The notes under the pieces: generated by a model
The model's database searches: none
What the model was told of the DNA's origin: nothing
What the model saw: only the letters and a program-made list of their open reading frames with translations
In this document: in pieces, positions 26,061 through 38,000 of the stretch
How positions within the stretch are numbered: the first letter of the stretch is position 1
Layout of the letters: the number at the start of each line of letters is the position of its first letter
Made by a program: the position numbers and the translations under genes
Assembly (NCBI RefSeq): GCF_020740795.1
Contig: NC_067299.1
Span: forward strand, 5,440,001-5,504,000
DNA length: 64,000 nt
Source of the DNA: Apus apus
Lineage: Eukaryota; Chordata; Aves; Apodiformes; Apodidae
Direction: 5' to 3'

Positions 26061-29000
26061 GAAAAAAAAAAACATTGGTAGGGAATTCTGAGTTTCTGAG
26101 TCCCAACATCTCAGGAAGTTTCTGTTCTTATACGCACGTGACATGGCGCTCCCAGCACGAGGCAGATGAGCACAGAACAGCTCCTTCAGCAATTGTTAGC
26201 AGTGAAAATCATGTCATTTCACAGTCAGGAGAGAAAGGCTTTGTAAAACTGTCCACTAGGGTTTGGGGCTGCTCCCGAAGGAAGTGTAGGTAAATAGGGA
26301 CACTCCATTTGTACCAAGGTTTACTTGTTGGTAGGCAGAACCAGCTCCTGTGCATTTGTGGTGGCGCTGAGTTGGGGTTGGGTGCATCAGCCTCTGCTCC
26401 CTGGAGCCACCTTCACCTGTGGATACAGAGAGGTGAGAAGAGCACACAGGAACTAGGGCTGATGAAAGTTTTCAGTGCCTGGTAACTTGTGAGTGACCAA
26501 CTCACTGACAAGTTATGACAGGCCATCAGTAAGGAGGGGAGTGGTGATGCCCAACACTGGAGCCTCATCCAACCCTCGACAGCAGCGCCCTGGGGAGGGC
26601 AATGCAAATGGGGTCTGGATGAAACGGGGGTCTACATCCACCAGGCAACACAACAAGGAATGGAGCTGAGGGGTGATGGAATCCAAAGGGTGCAGTGCAT
26701 CTGTGTGAGAGTTGGGAGATGTTGGTTGTGCTGATCATCTGGGTGACCCTCAATGAGCTGCTCCCTGCCCCATGCCTCACCAAGACTGCAGTTCTGGCAG
26801 GGATCTCCAAGTGCAGCTGGAGACAACCATGTTGAGGAGTGATTTCTTAGAACTATATGCAATTTTTAAAGTCAACTTTTGAGCATGGAGAATTGGTCCT
26901 TGGTAATGCTGGTGTGCCGCTCTGCCCCATGTGAGGGACCTGCCCTGGAGCACAGCAGGGCACAGGAGAGCACCATCAGACAGGACAGCCCCATTGGGTA
27001 GGACCCTGGTGGGAACTGAGCTCTATCCCTGGCTTCTCCTGGAAAAATTATTTGAAACTTGTGAAATTTCACGTTCTAGAACAAAATTATCTGGGGTTTT
27101 CATCTTGGAAATGGTATATTGATGCATTTCAGAGTAATGGGCTTGTGGCTGTGCATGCCATCTCCTTGCTGAAGTGTTGAAATGAGCTGTACGTGTGTAC
27201 AGCCAAACACAGACTGTCACTCACTGCTGTACAAAGAAGGGGAAGGGAACCAGGGTTTTATACGTGCGTTTTTTAAATAAAATAACATTTGACCACATCT
27301 CCTTATTGCAGTGCCCCAGACTGATGGCAGCGCAGTGGTGACCCTGCAGAAACCAGCTGCTCAGTTAGCAGCTCAGGTGCCAGAGCAGTGCAGTGCTGTG
27401 CAGTGCTAACCAGCCCTGTCAGGTGCGGGCCAGTGACCCCCGTCAGGGAGGGAGGGATGTGTGAGCACTCTGAGTCACCAGCTCCCACGCAGCCTCTGCC
27501 TTTTACCTGGCTCTTGCCCACCTGGCCCGGGCAAAGAAAATGTTGTGCTGAGCTGCAGACACCTCCAGCAGCATGAAGGCATCTGCCTCTATTTGTGGGC
27601 ATGTGATAAAGCAGGAAGAGAAGAGGGCACGCTGGCCAGAGCCTCTGCGGCCTGTCAGAAGCCTTAAAATAGAAGCCTATATAAATAGGGTGTGACATAG
27701 GATATTATATAGTAATGTCGTATCAAATTACAGAATCTATGTATAGAAGATGATTAATCAGAGGTTGGGACTAAGCAGACAGATATAAATACAGCCAGGA
27801 GCTCTGGATTTGTTTTCACATGCAGAGAGGGAAGTTTGGGGTGCTGTGATACCTGGTGATGCTGTTTTATCACCCTGACCTGAGATCTGCTCCTGCCCCT
27901 GCAGCAGGTAGGCAGAGGGCAGTGCTGGTTTCCCATCAATGTAGGTGCATTATCCCAATGTTTTACTGGGATGGTCCTATTTTTTTTTAATTTCAGTTAT
28001 TTTTCTCAGACTCTCTGCGTGATGGTGATGTGAGACACCACAAGCTGATGACAAAAAAAACCTCTTACATTGGGAACCCTCTTCTCCAACTGCTTGTAAA
28101 AGACAAATAATGCAGCAGCTCTTTTCTGTACACATGTGGGAAGCCAGTGGCAGCCTTCAGCAGAGGGAAGTCCGTGCAGTTACTTCTTTCTAAGCAGGAA
28201 GATACATTCTTGTTGGGTAGGAAGGTATTGTCCACCCTCAGAAATAAGAAAAAACAAAGAATTTGGCCAAAGTCATGCAGCAGGTCAGGGCAGGAGCAGG
28301 GGAAAAGGTCTGGACACCCTTTTTCCTTCTGATGCTGCCGACAGGCTCTGCACACAGCCAGAGAGACGTGTTAGATAGGTGGGTGAGATTGACTCTTACT
28401 CCCAGGGAAGTTCAGTGACTGTGAAATTAGTAAATTACACAGGCCCACAGAACTTAGAAAAACAATATAATCCTGGGGGTACTGGAATAATTAATTTGCT
28501 AATCAACTACACCTTGCTTTTTTTAATTTGCAAATAGCACTCTGGTTTGTTTCCCCATTTCAGCCACCTAAAGAAGAGCAGTAATTTGGGCAGCAAAGCC
28601 AGAGGAGGCTGGGGGGGGCTGCAGAGCACTGGGGAGAAGCCTCCTCAGCACCACCATAACCCCAGCAAGAGCTGAGCGATGCTTTGAGGGGGGCTGGCCC
28701 TGAATCCAGTCCCTGGATCCAGCCACCAACTTGCAAGGGAAGAGCTGGAGCTGCAGGGCTCCTGCAGATGTTTTGTGCTGGTTTGTCTCCCGGTTGTTTG
28801 CTTTAAATCATTTCAAATGTAGAGGTTGTCAGACAAGACAATTAACATGGGGAAGGGGGAAAGTATTACCATCCATTATTTGCCATAACATGAATTTAAG
28901 CCAGGAAGTCAAATGATAAAATATGTGGTGAAAAGTGGTGGTGGTGGGAGTGCCTACATGAGTAATAGCCTTGGGCTTCTGAGCCTTGAACTTAGCGGGC

Positions 29001-29089
29001 TAAGTAAATCCCCGAGGTCAAAAAGTATGAAAATTGTTGCAGCTTGGGGAGATATATTTTAACTTTGCAAAAGATCCTCGCAAAGCCGC
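26061..29089. other. Gene desert upstream of LHX1, segment 7
   Basis: No coding exon recognised. Enhancer-like blocks at 27660-27790 (with GATGATTAATCAG), 28400-28560 (GGAATAATTAATTTGC with TAATTA at 28488-28493, GCTAATCAAC, TTTAATTTGCAAAT) and 28795-28990. Otherwise nothing distinctive before the CpG-rich domain begins. Confidence 0.45.
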
Positions 29090-32000
29090 TGTTAGGGCTC
29101 GGTGAGGAGGCAGATGCGGAGCAGCGGAGGCAGCCGGGGGCTGCCGCTCTGCAGCCGCGGAGTTTACACCGACCGTCGGGGGGGCTTGTTTTTTTTGGGG
29201 AAAAAAATAAGAAAGGGAAAAAAACCCTTAAAATCGGGTAAGGAGCGGAGCTGTGAGCGTGCTGGGTGCGCACAGGCGCTTCTGCCGGGCGGGACGAGCC
29301 GGGAGCGGCTCAGGCGGGTCCCCAGCGCCACGGAGAGAAGCGATCGGCCCCACCGCGGTGACCCCCCGGAGCCGCCCCAGGTCCTCCCCCGCCGGCCGGG
29401 CCGAGACAGGGCACCGCGGGGCTGCGCTCTGCTCCGCCGCGCTCCAACTCTTCCCCTTTAAAACTCTTTCTCCCTATCGAGCTGACCACGCGGCTGAATT
29501 TATGGAGAGAGATGTTTTAGCAGAAATCCCCCCGAGTCTCCCATCAGTCCTAAATCCCCAGCCTGCTCTCCCTGGGAGACCTCCTGACACAGAGCATGCC
29601 AAAACAGCTTCGTTTTGCCTATGCATTAGCAATCTATTTTACCTTTTTGACATCTCTCACACATAAAACCGTAAGAGAGAAATAAAATATCTGTCTCTGG
29701 GCGAAAATAAAGCTTTGCCTCCCTCCTGATCTATAGGATATAAAATAAAGCCATGGCTTTGATAGTGGCTTTTCCTTATACTGGAGTTGCTTTTGCACAC
29801 ACGGAGACAATGAAGATGGATGAGCCGGGATCGGTGCATCCTCCTGGGGTTTGTTTCACCCTCTTTTTTTATAGTCTCCCCCCGCCCCCGCCACCTCTTT
29901 TCTTTCTTTTCCTCTTTTATTCGTCTTTTATCTGTCCTTTCTCTCTTGAACAACGTGAAGAAACCCCTTCAGCTGTCACACCCTCGGGCCCCCCAGCCGG
30001 GTTCCCCCTGCCCGGGCCCGGCCCGAACCCCAGACCCCCGCTCCGGGATCCGCTCCCGGGCGAGCTCGGCCCCGGTCCCTTCCCGGGTGTTTTCCCGTCT
30101 CTGCCGGCCGCTCTCAGTCAAACGCAGAAACCTCAGATTTGTAATTATTTATTAACTATATTTCCCATAAACAATGCATGAGCTTTGAATGTAAGCGACA
30201 ACATTTAGCGACGTGTAAAGCAATCCGGAGGGGGGCTAATCAAGGGGGGGGTGGCGGGGAGGAGGGGCAGAAAAATAAATAAGAAAAGACGAGCGGAGCT
30301 GGGGGGGGAACGGTGCGGGATCGCTCGGGCGTGTTTACCCTCAGCATCGACCCGAGTGTGGCAGGATAAACTGGGACCCACTAATACATAATTTACAGAT
30401 CTTTTCGGTTGTTTTGTTTGTTGCTTTGGTTTGGGTTTTTTTGTTGTTGTGTGTTTTTTTTTTTTCCCAAGCTCTCTTAAAACAAACCTGGCGCGGGGCG
30501 CAGGGATGGATCCCGTCCAGCAATGGGTTCATTGCGGGGGGATTGTTCTACCGCTTTAATTACATCGCAACTTCAGTATTTGTTTACTGCATTAGCCGCA
30601 TATATATTTCATCAGGCGGAGGAGCTCACCGGGGAAAACTTCGGGGGTGGGAAGGGGGGGGAAAGGTGTGACCCCCACCTTCTTCCACGGGCTGGCACCC
30701 CTGCCAAGCGCTGAGCGGGACGGCGGGGACCGCTCCGGTCGGCGCTTGCGGGGGGATGCGGAAGGGTCGGAGCTGGAGCTCGGCGCTGCCTTCCCCGACC
30801 CTCCCCGTCGAGGATGCTACCGGCCACGGAGGGGCCAGGGACCGAGAAGCCGTGGGCGAAAGCGGCTCCGCCGGTCGCTTATAGCCGGTAACATCACCGA
30901 TTCCGGGCGCGGTCGTTGTGCAGCGTTGCGAAGGGGGAAAAATAAAATAAAAAAGCTTAAGTGCTGCCGGGGGACGGACACGGCAAAGAAAGTGCCTGTG
31001 CCCAGGTGAGAGGGAAGTTTCTTTCTCGGCTTCTCTCGGGTGCTTGGGGGGATGCACCGCAGTGCCCGGAGCTCGGCCGGCAGCACCGACGATGGGGACG
31101 AGCTGGCTCCGGTGTTCGTACAGCACGAGTGCCCCGTAAAGGAGAGAGAAATCCCATTACCGAGCGCAGCGGTGTAGAAAGGCTGATGATAAACCGGGTG
31201 ATGTGTAACTAAAAAGACGGGAACGACACCAATAAAATGCAAATTCCAACTCACCTTAAAGGGACTTTTCCCCCTTCTAGATTACATTTAAAAGAAATTG
31301 GAGGGAGTTTAAATTTATTTTTTAATTTGTTTTTAATTTATTTTTATTTATTCTTCTAATTTCCCCCTTTTCCAGCCTTGGGACCGGTCAGGGTTTCTTG
31401 GCTATGAAACATCCCGGCCGGCTCCCCCCGGGCGCGGATGGGCTCTCCCGGGGCTGGGGGCTTGGCCGCTGCCGGGAACGGGCCCGGGCGAATTACAAAA
31501 TACAATGAACACCAAAACAAAAACCACTAACCTAGGCGCACTGCCCTTGGAAGGGGCGGTGGCAGGCCGAGTGCTGCCGTGCCCTTCATCACCGGGGGCT
31601 GTGGGAGATTTTTCCCCCCATCCCCTTAGGCTCCGCGGCCCTCCGGCCCGTGGGTGCCCCACGCCGGGACACGCGGGGCAGAGGAGCCCCGTGGGAGTTC
31701 GGGCTTGTCGACTTGTTATTTTCAGAGCCTGCCGCAAACAGCGGTGGCATTTTTGCCTCTTGCTGAGTCGGGTTCGCCCTTTGGGGGCGAGACGGACCCG
31801 GGACACCCCACGGTCCCCACCGCCCGGGTAAGCAGCTCCCTTCACTCTGCGCTGCTGCCTCTCCTGTGCGGAGGGTCTGACAGATCTGCGTGTGCTGGGG
31901 CGAGGGGGCAGGTACCCCCGCCGGGAAATCCGTGCTGCCCGCCCCACCGCAGTGTGCGGCGGGTACCCGAGGCCGACGGGCTCCGCTCCCCTCCCGCAGC

Positions 32001-33640
32001 CCTGGGAGAGGGGTGGACACAGCGGTCTGTGCCTGCCTTGGCGTCCCCGGGCCCTGCAGGGCGGGAGGGGGCAGGGGACAAGCAGATGCTTTAGCTAACG
32101 CCTGGGAAAGGGGAAAAAAAATGCTATGAAAAACTGGTGCTTGATGGACATAAGATGCTCATCTCCTTCCCCTCATTCATCCCCACCAACACATGTCACT
32201 TGGGGGCCCGCGGTCAAAGGGAAGCGGTCCCCTCGGTCCCCTGACGGCAGCCCACAGCTGTCGCCTTCCCGGGCGGTGGAGCCAGGCAGCCCGCGCCCCC
32301 TCAGCCCCTCCGCCCCGCATGAGAAGCGGCCCATATGCGGGGGGCCCGAGCGGGCAGGGGGTGCCCGGGGGTCTATTGATCCCCGCAAGCGGCGGTAAAG
32401 CAAAACCAACAGCTGGGCGGGGAGGGCAGGGACGCGGAGAGCCCTGCGCGGCCCCGACGGGGCGGGGATGGCCGGCTCCAGGCGTACACGGAGACGTGCG
32501 TGGGGAAGGGGGGCGACAAATAGCGGAGCCAGCCACGGGGCTTTTAAACACCCGCAGGAGCACCTCGGCACGGGGACAGCTCCGCAGGCTCCCCCGGCCT
32601 AGGCAGTCTCCGCACTCCTCAGGGCAGCTCCGAGCCCCGGCACCGAAGAGGGTTTTCCTGCCTTGGTTTTCAATTTTATTTTCATATTTCTCCGTCCCTC
32701 ATTCTCCCTCCCTAACTCCCCTCCTCTAAAGGACGAGGAAAACAGACGTAAAAGCGCGAACGGTGGGTGAGGACGCGGGAGGCGGGGGATTCTGCCAACC
32801 CCCGCGGCCGCGGAGGGTGCGCGCCCCGCCGTACCGGCCCCGGCTCGCAGTCCTGTGTGTAAGCAACCTTTAGGCACGCTCAGGATATTTAATGCGTCGT
32901 TTTCCCTCCTAATTCCCCGCCAGGGGATCAGTCATCCCGCGGGGAGGGTGAGAGCGGGTTCTCAGCCACAGAGGGACTGGGAGGGGTCCGGGGCCCGGTC
33001 CGCGTCTACCGGGCGGTGACACCTCCCGGGAGCGGCAGCAAAGCGCGAAGGAAAGAAAAAGCACGTCCCTGCCAACCGCCCCGGCCACCGACCGAGCCCC
33101 TGGAAGGTAAAAGCAAATGCGTTTTTATTTGCCAAAATAATAATATTAAAAAAAATACAACGGCGGCAGCCGGTGCCGATCGGCCCTAGACGAGCACTGC
33201 GAGCGCCGGTAACGGAATCACCGCAACGTTACAGGTTCCTTCCCTCTGCCCGCGGAGGCCGGGCGGCACCGTGCCCCGCCGCCCCCTCCCCGCCGGCGCG
33301 GAACCCCTCGGGCACGTCGGAGCACCGCGGGCCGCGGTCCCGGCCCATCGGCACATTTTCCGCGGGAAAGGAGAGCCGTCGCGGGCTGCTCCTCGGGCAG
33401 ACCCCCACGGAGGGTCTCCGGGCCACCCGCCCTCGGGGCTTGCCGTTTATGATGAGGGAGAGGGCAACCACACTAAACCGGGAACTTTGTTTGACGACTC
33501 TTCCCAGCCAACCGCTCCGGCGGCGGGAAGGGGTCGGTGGGTCCCTATAGCGGATGCGTCACCCTGTGGGGGTGCCAGACCCCATCGAGCGGCCCCGTTC
33601 TCCCCCCAAGCACCGACACACCTACCCTCTGCGGCGCGTT
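29090..33640. other. Broad CpG-rich domain upstream of LHX1
   Basis: Repeated CpG-dense blocks (about 29090-29470, 29990-30110, 30640-31160, 31400-32130, 32190-32870, 32930-33640) alternate with AT-rich blocks (29590-29760, 30115-30240, 31250-31370, 32655-32710, 33115-33160). CpG island clusters of this size are typical of Polycomb-regulated developmental genes. Long ORFs here on both strands are Arg/Pro/Gly/Ala-rich composition artefacts without domains. A divergent noncoding transcript, as annotated at human LHX1 (LHX1-DT), could start here, but no exon can be placed. Confidence 0.6.
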
Positions 33641-33660
33641 CCCAGGCCGTCGGTGGGTCT

Positions 33661-33705
33661 GTCGGTCCGTCCCTCGGTCCGTCCCTCGGTCCGTCCGTCG
33701 GTCCC
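33661..33705. repeat. Tandem 12-bp repeat upstream of the LHX1 TATA box
   Basis: About three and a half copies of a GTCCCTCGGTCC-like unit, with one unit varying to CCGTCCGTCGG. It lies 35-80 bp upstream of the TATAAA at 33740. Confidence 0.8.
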
Positions 33706-33796
33706 GGCGCGGTGCGGGCCGGGCGCGCCCCGGCGGCTCTATAAAGGGGCGCGGACGCCCCGTCCGGCGGCGACGGCGCGGGCGGGCGCGAGTCGG

Positions 33797-33823
33797 CGGG
33801 GGTGGGGGGGGCGGGGGGGGGGG
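33797..33823 (+). other. G-run cluster, potential G-quadruplex
   Basis: Several G-runs of 5-10 bases separated by single T or C bases on the + strand, between the two candidate LHX1 core promoters. G-quadruplex formation is inferred from the run pattern only. Confidence 0.6.
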
Positions 33824-33912
33824 TCGGCGGCAGCGGCGGCGGCGATTGGCCGGGGCGGGCGGTGACGTGTGCGCGCGGTGCATAAGGCTGCGGGCGCGAG
33901 GCTGCCGGGAAC

Positions 33913-34890
33913 ATGCGGAGCGGGCAGCGCGGGACAGCGCGGGACGGCGCGGGCAGTGCGGGCGGCCGCTCTCTGCCCTGCCCTGCCCGGCCCCGCCACG
34001 GCCCGGCACGGCCCTGCCCTCCTCACCACGGCTCGGCCCGGCCCGGCACAGGAGGCGGAACAAAAGCCGGCAGCGCCGGGAGATGCCGGGAACGCGGCCG
34101 GCCGCTGCGGGTAGCGCGCAGGGCGGTGCGCGGGGGTAGGTAGGAGCCGGGTGCGACGGTACCGCCGAGACGTCGAGGGAGAAAGAGAGAGAGAGAGAGA
34201 GAGAGAGAACACGGAGCCAGGAGCTGCGGAGCGTCCCCCCCCACCCCCCCGCGTAAGGACGGCGGCCCGCTCCGCGGCGCGTAGGGCCATGTCGCCGCGG
34301 CAGCAGCCACAGCCCGTCTGACCGCTGCCGGGTCTCCATGTCTCGTTTTCTTATTTATTTTTCTTCTTTTTTTTTTTTTTTTTTCCCCCTCTTTTGATTT
34401 CTCTTTGGGAAAAGCACTTTGACTCCTGACTGCTCTACCTCAGACCTGAGAAAAACTCATCACGCTCGCTTTTTGGCGTTGTTTGCTTTTGGTTTGGTTT
34501 TTTATTTTTGTTTTTATTTTATTTTTTAAATTTTATGAGTGCAAATCTTTATAGTCGTTGTTGTTTTATTATAAATATTATTATTATTGTTGTTGCTGTC
34601 GCGGTTGGTAGCGGCCGGGATTCTGCGGTTGTGTCGAAGCGCTGGTCTCCTCGGGCAGTGGGTGGTTTCTCCTGTGTATCCCTCCTAGGACACTCGAACG
34701 AAGATATTTTTCTTCCGCCCTTACTTTTTCTTCTCCTTCACTTCTCCAAGGCTTTTCAAACAAACACACACAAAAAATTTTAAACCTACGCCGGTGTTGT
34801 CGTCTTTTTAATATTTTTTTTTTAATTTATTTTTGTTTGCTCGACACCTGGGAAACCACTACCCCCCACTCTCAGAAATAACCAAAGACA
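33913..34890 (+). other. LHX1: Inferred LHX1 5'UTR (start uncertain)
   Basis: The stretch between the promoter elements and the LHX1 ATG has no obvious splice signals, which agrees with a long 5'UTR contiguous with coding exon 1. The first part is GC-rich, followed by a GA run (34184-34208), a poly-T run (34367-34384) and an AT-rich second half. It contains several upstream ATGs, including a 10-codon uORF at 34289-34321, a 19-codon one at 34338-34397 reading through the poly-T, and an 82-codon frame at 34535-34783. The extent is inferred from promoter motifs. Confidence 0.5.
34184..34208. repeat. (GA)n simple repeat
   Basis: Uninterrupted GA dinucleotide run within the inferred LHX1 5'UTR. 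It could be length-variable between individuals, and GA runs can also bind GAGA-type factors. Confidence 0.9.
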
Positions 34891-35060
34891 ATGGTTCACT
34901 GTGCAGGCTGCAAAAGGCCAATCTTGGACCGGTTTTTGTTGAATGTACTGGACAGGGCTTGGCATGTGAAGTGTGTTCAGTGCTGTGAATGTAAATGCAA
35001 TTTGACAGAGAAATGCTTTTCGCGAGAAGGCAAGCTTTACTGCAAAAACGACTTCTTTCG
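34891..35060 (+). CDS. LHX1: LHX1 coding exon 1 (LIM1 domain)
   Basis: Encodes residues 1-56 and two bases of codon 57: the whole first LIM zinc finger, from C4-x2-C7 to C51-x2-D54. The exon ends TTTCG before the donor GTAAGTA, and the split Arg codon is completed by the first base of exon 2. The 5'UTR is continuous with this exon. Confidence 0.97.
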
Positions 35061-38000
35061 GTAAGTACCGGACCCCCCTGCCCGGAGCCATTGCCCCTTT
35101 GCATCCATTTTTCATCTCCCTTTTCCCCTTTATTTTATTTTTTGTTTTGTTTTCTCCCCTTGTTCAATGTGACCTACAAACGACTCTTCCTTCCTGTTTT
35201 CCCTCTCCGTGCACACGCAGACACCCCCGAACCAGTTGTTATTCCTCCAGGTGATCTCCCGGGGCGGGCGGGGGTCAGGCCCGAGGAAAGGGCCCCTGGG
35301 TGCCCCGTCGGGGCCCGCAAGGCGAGGCCCGGCCGCTCTCCGCGGGCACCGGCCGAACTCGAGTTCCCAAAGTTGCCTCGAAACTATCGACCGGCGGAGC
35401 GGGAGCAGGGGCGGTGCGGCACGGGCCCCGTTGCAGTCCCGGGCCCGTTGCAGCGGCTCTTGTCGAGGCATCCTGCGGCTGTGAGCTTGCCGTGAGCCCG
35501 GCGTTGTTCCCGGAGCCCGGTGCGGCGGTATTCTGTGGCTCGGTGCGCAGCTCTGCGGGCCCAACGCATACCGTCACACCGGGCCGAGGCCGCCGCATAA
35601 GGCAGCGAACCGCGCTCCATCCCCGGCAGGTTGATGGAGAGGGGAGCGGGTACCGACACCCGCTCGCCACCGCGTGCGCCGCGCATGCCGGAATAAATCT
35701 CGGGCTAGGAGCAGGGATCCCTATGTCGTGCCCGGCCGGGGCCCTCAGCACACCGGCAATAATGGCAAAGATCGACTCGGGCCCGGGATGGCCACGGAGC
35801 CCGTCACGGAGCACATAGCATCGCCCAGCTCTGCCCCGGGCCCAGTTACCGGAGCCCCGGTCGGTGCCGAACGCGGGTAGCACCGACCCCGGTGCGGGTT
35901 TGGCTCTTGGCTCCCGGCTCCCAGCGCCGGCCAAGCCGGTACCAGCGGCTCCTCTAGCCAGCGCGCGGCCGTGACCCATTAATAACGTATAAGAATTTCT
36001 GATTAATGTTTATTAGAGTGTCTTTAACCAATGTGCCAAGGCGCGGAGAGGGAATCCTGGACACCGCAGCCCCGGTGTTTAATTAATCCCGCAGCACTTT
36101 GTCCTCTGTGCCGATCGAGTCTTTTATATTTTAAAGATATGATTTCCGGCATTCGTTCGTTTGGAAGCGAGAACGCTCTGGAGGGCTGCTTTATTTAATT
36201 TCGTTTAATTACATTTATTTTATTTAATTTCATTTCATGTTGCATGTCCAAGCGGTGCCGGCCGGCGGGGCGGGAGGAGGCCGCGGTGAGGGGCGCGGCG
36301 GGTGCGCTGGCCCCGGGGCCGGACTGCGGCCGCTTTCGGCGAGTCCTGCAGCTCCGGCGGGCCCTGCTGACCCCCTGCCCGGTCTCTCCCCGCAGGTGTT
36401 TTGGGACCAAGTGCGCGGGTTGTGCCCAGGGCATCTCCCCCAGCGACCTTGTCCGCAGGGCGCGGAGCAAAGTGTTCCACTTGAACTGTTTTACGTGTAT
36501 GATGTGTAACAAGCAACTCTCCACCGGCGAGGAGCTCTACATCATAGACGAAAACAAGTTTGTCTGCAAAGAAGATTACCTAAATAACAGCAATACTGCC
36601 AAAGAAAACAGCCTGCATTCAGGTGAGGGAGCGCGGCCGGGGCGCTGCAGGGCGGGGATGCGCTCAGCCCCGGGTCCTCCGCGGGCTGAGAGCCGGTCCT
36701 TCCCTTCTCGCTTGCCTTCTCCCTTCTCTTCTGCCTTCCTGGTCTCTTCCCTCCTCTCCCCCGGCCCGTCCCCCGCCGTCGCTGTTTCCCCCCGGCCGCC
36801 TCCAGGCTGAGCGTGACCCGGTTTCCTCTCCTCGCCCAGCCACCACCGGCAGTGACCCCAGCCTGTCCCCCGACTCCCAAGACCCCTCCCAGGACGACGC
36901 CAAGGACTCGGAAAGCGCCAACGTCTCCGACAAGGAAACGGGCAGCAACGAAAACGACGACCAGAACCTGGGGGCCAAGCGGCGGGGACCCCGCACCACC
37001 ATCAAAGCCAAACAGCTAGAGACTCTGAAAGCCGCCTTCGCGGCCACCCCAAAACCCACCCGGCACATCAGGGAGCAATTGGCGCAGGAGACCGGCCTCA
37101 ACATGCGGGTCATCCAGGTACCGCGGCCCCCCCCGGAGTACCGCGCGGACCCCCGGGGCACCGGGCACGGCCCCGCCGCCGTCTCTGGGGATGCGGAGCC
37201 GTGGAGGGACTGGTGGCCGGCAGCCCCCGCACTGCAGGGCCGGGGAAAGCCCCGCCGTCGTTTTAAATTATGGTGGTCGCGGCACCCCAGCCGGTCGGCG
37301 GTGGCTGAGCTGTCGGTTAGTTTTAGAAAAAGTCCTCAAGAAGCTGTAAATGGTATCGAAATTAATAACCATAAATGTGAGGAGTTAATGGATAAATAAG
37401 AATGACAATGCGCCGGAATTATTAAAAGGTTTATAAACCCGCAGCGCTGGGGGTAATGGGGGGTTAAAGGACCATTAAAGACGAGGTTAGATTGGAGAGT
37501 CTCAGTGTGAGGGTAATTAGGAGTAATCTTGTCAGGGTAATAAGAATTAACTCAATCATTCTTGACCTGCAGCCGGCGAGCTGCGGGCGGCGGGGAGCAC
37601 TCGGCCCGGTTTGTAACGGGAGGAGCGGGATCGGGGCCGAACGAAGGAAACCGGGGTGGGGGGATCGTCCGCGGCGGGGCCGAAGCTCCCGTGACCGGGA
37701 CCCCCGGGGCCGAGGCTCCCGTGACCGGTACCTTTCCCGCCGCCCGCCAGGTCTGGTTCCAGAACCGGCGCTCCAAGGAGCGGCGGATGAAGCAGCTGAG
37801 CGCGCTAGGCGCCCGCCGACACGCCTTCTTCCGCAGCCCGCGCAGGATGCGCCCGCTCGTGGACCGCCTGGAGCCCGGCGAGCTCATCCCTAACGGGCCC
37901 TTCTCCTTCTACGGAGGTGGGTAACGCGCTTCCCTCACCGACACCCCGTGTTGGGGTGCCCGCACCCCCGGCCGCTCCGCGCGCTCGACACCGGGGCCAT

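Larger units (their letters stand above)
33640..33912 (+). promoter_or_regulatory. LHX1: LHX1 core promoter region
   Basis: Two possible core promoters lie in CpG-rich DNA about 1 kb upstream of the start codon. The upper has a TATAAA at 33740-33745. The lower combines an inverted CCAAT box (ATTGG, 33845-33849), a GC box (GGGGCGGG, 33852-33859), a CRE-like TGACGT (33863-33868) and a TATA-like CATAAGG (33881-33887), predicting initiation near 33770 or 33910. Long G-runs lie between them. Which start is used cannot be told from sequence. Confidence 0.6.

Noticed and set aside
31402-31947. 181-codon minus-strand frame in the CpG domain
   Set aside because: No domain or splice structure, composition typical of GC-rich DNA read in any frame.
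33545-34339. 264-codon open frame on the minus strand over the LHX1 promoter
   Set aside because: Arg/Pro/Ser/Ala-rich, contains translations of the 12-mer repeat and GA run, no domain; explained by CpG-island composition.
36623-37399. 258-codon frame running through LHX1 intron 2, exon 3 and intron 3
   Set aside because: It is exon 3 extended by chance open intron sequence; GT-AG sites with correct phase define the real exon.
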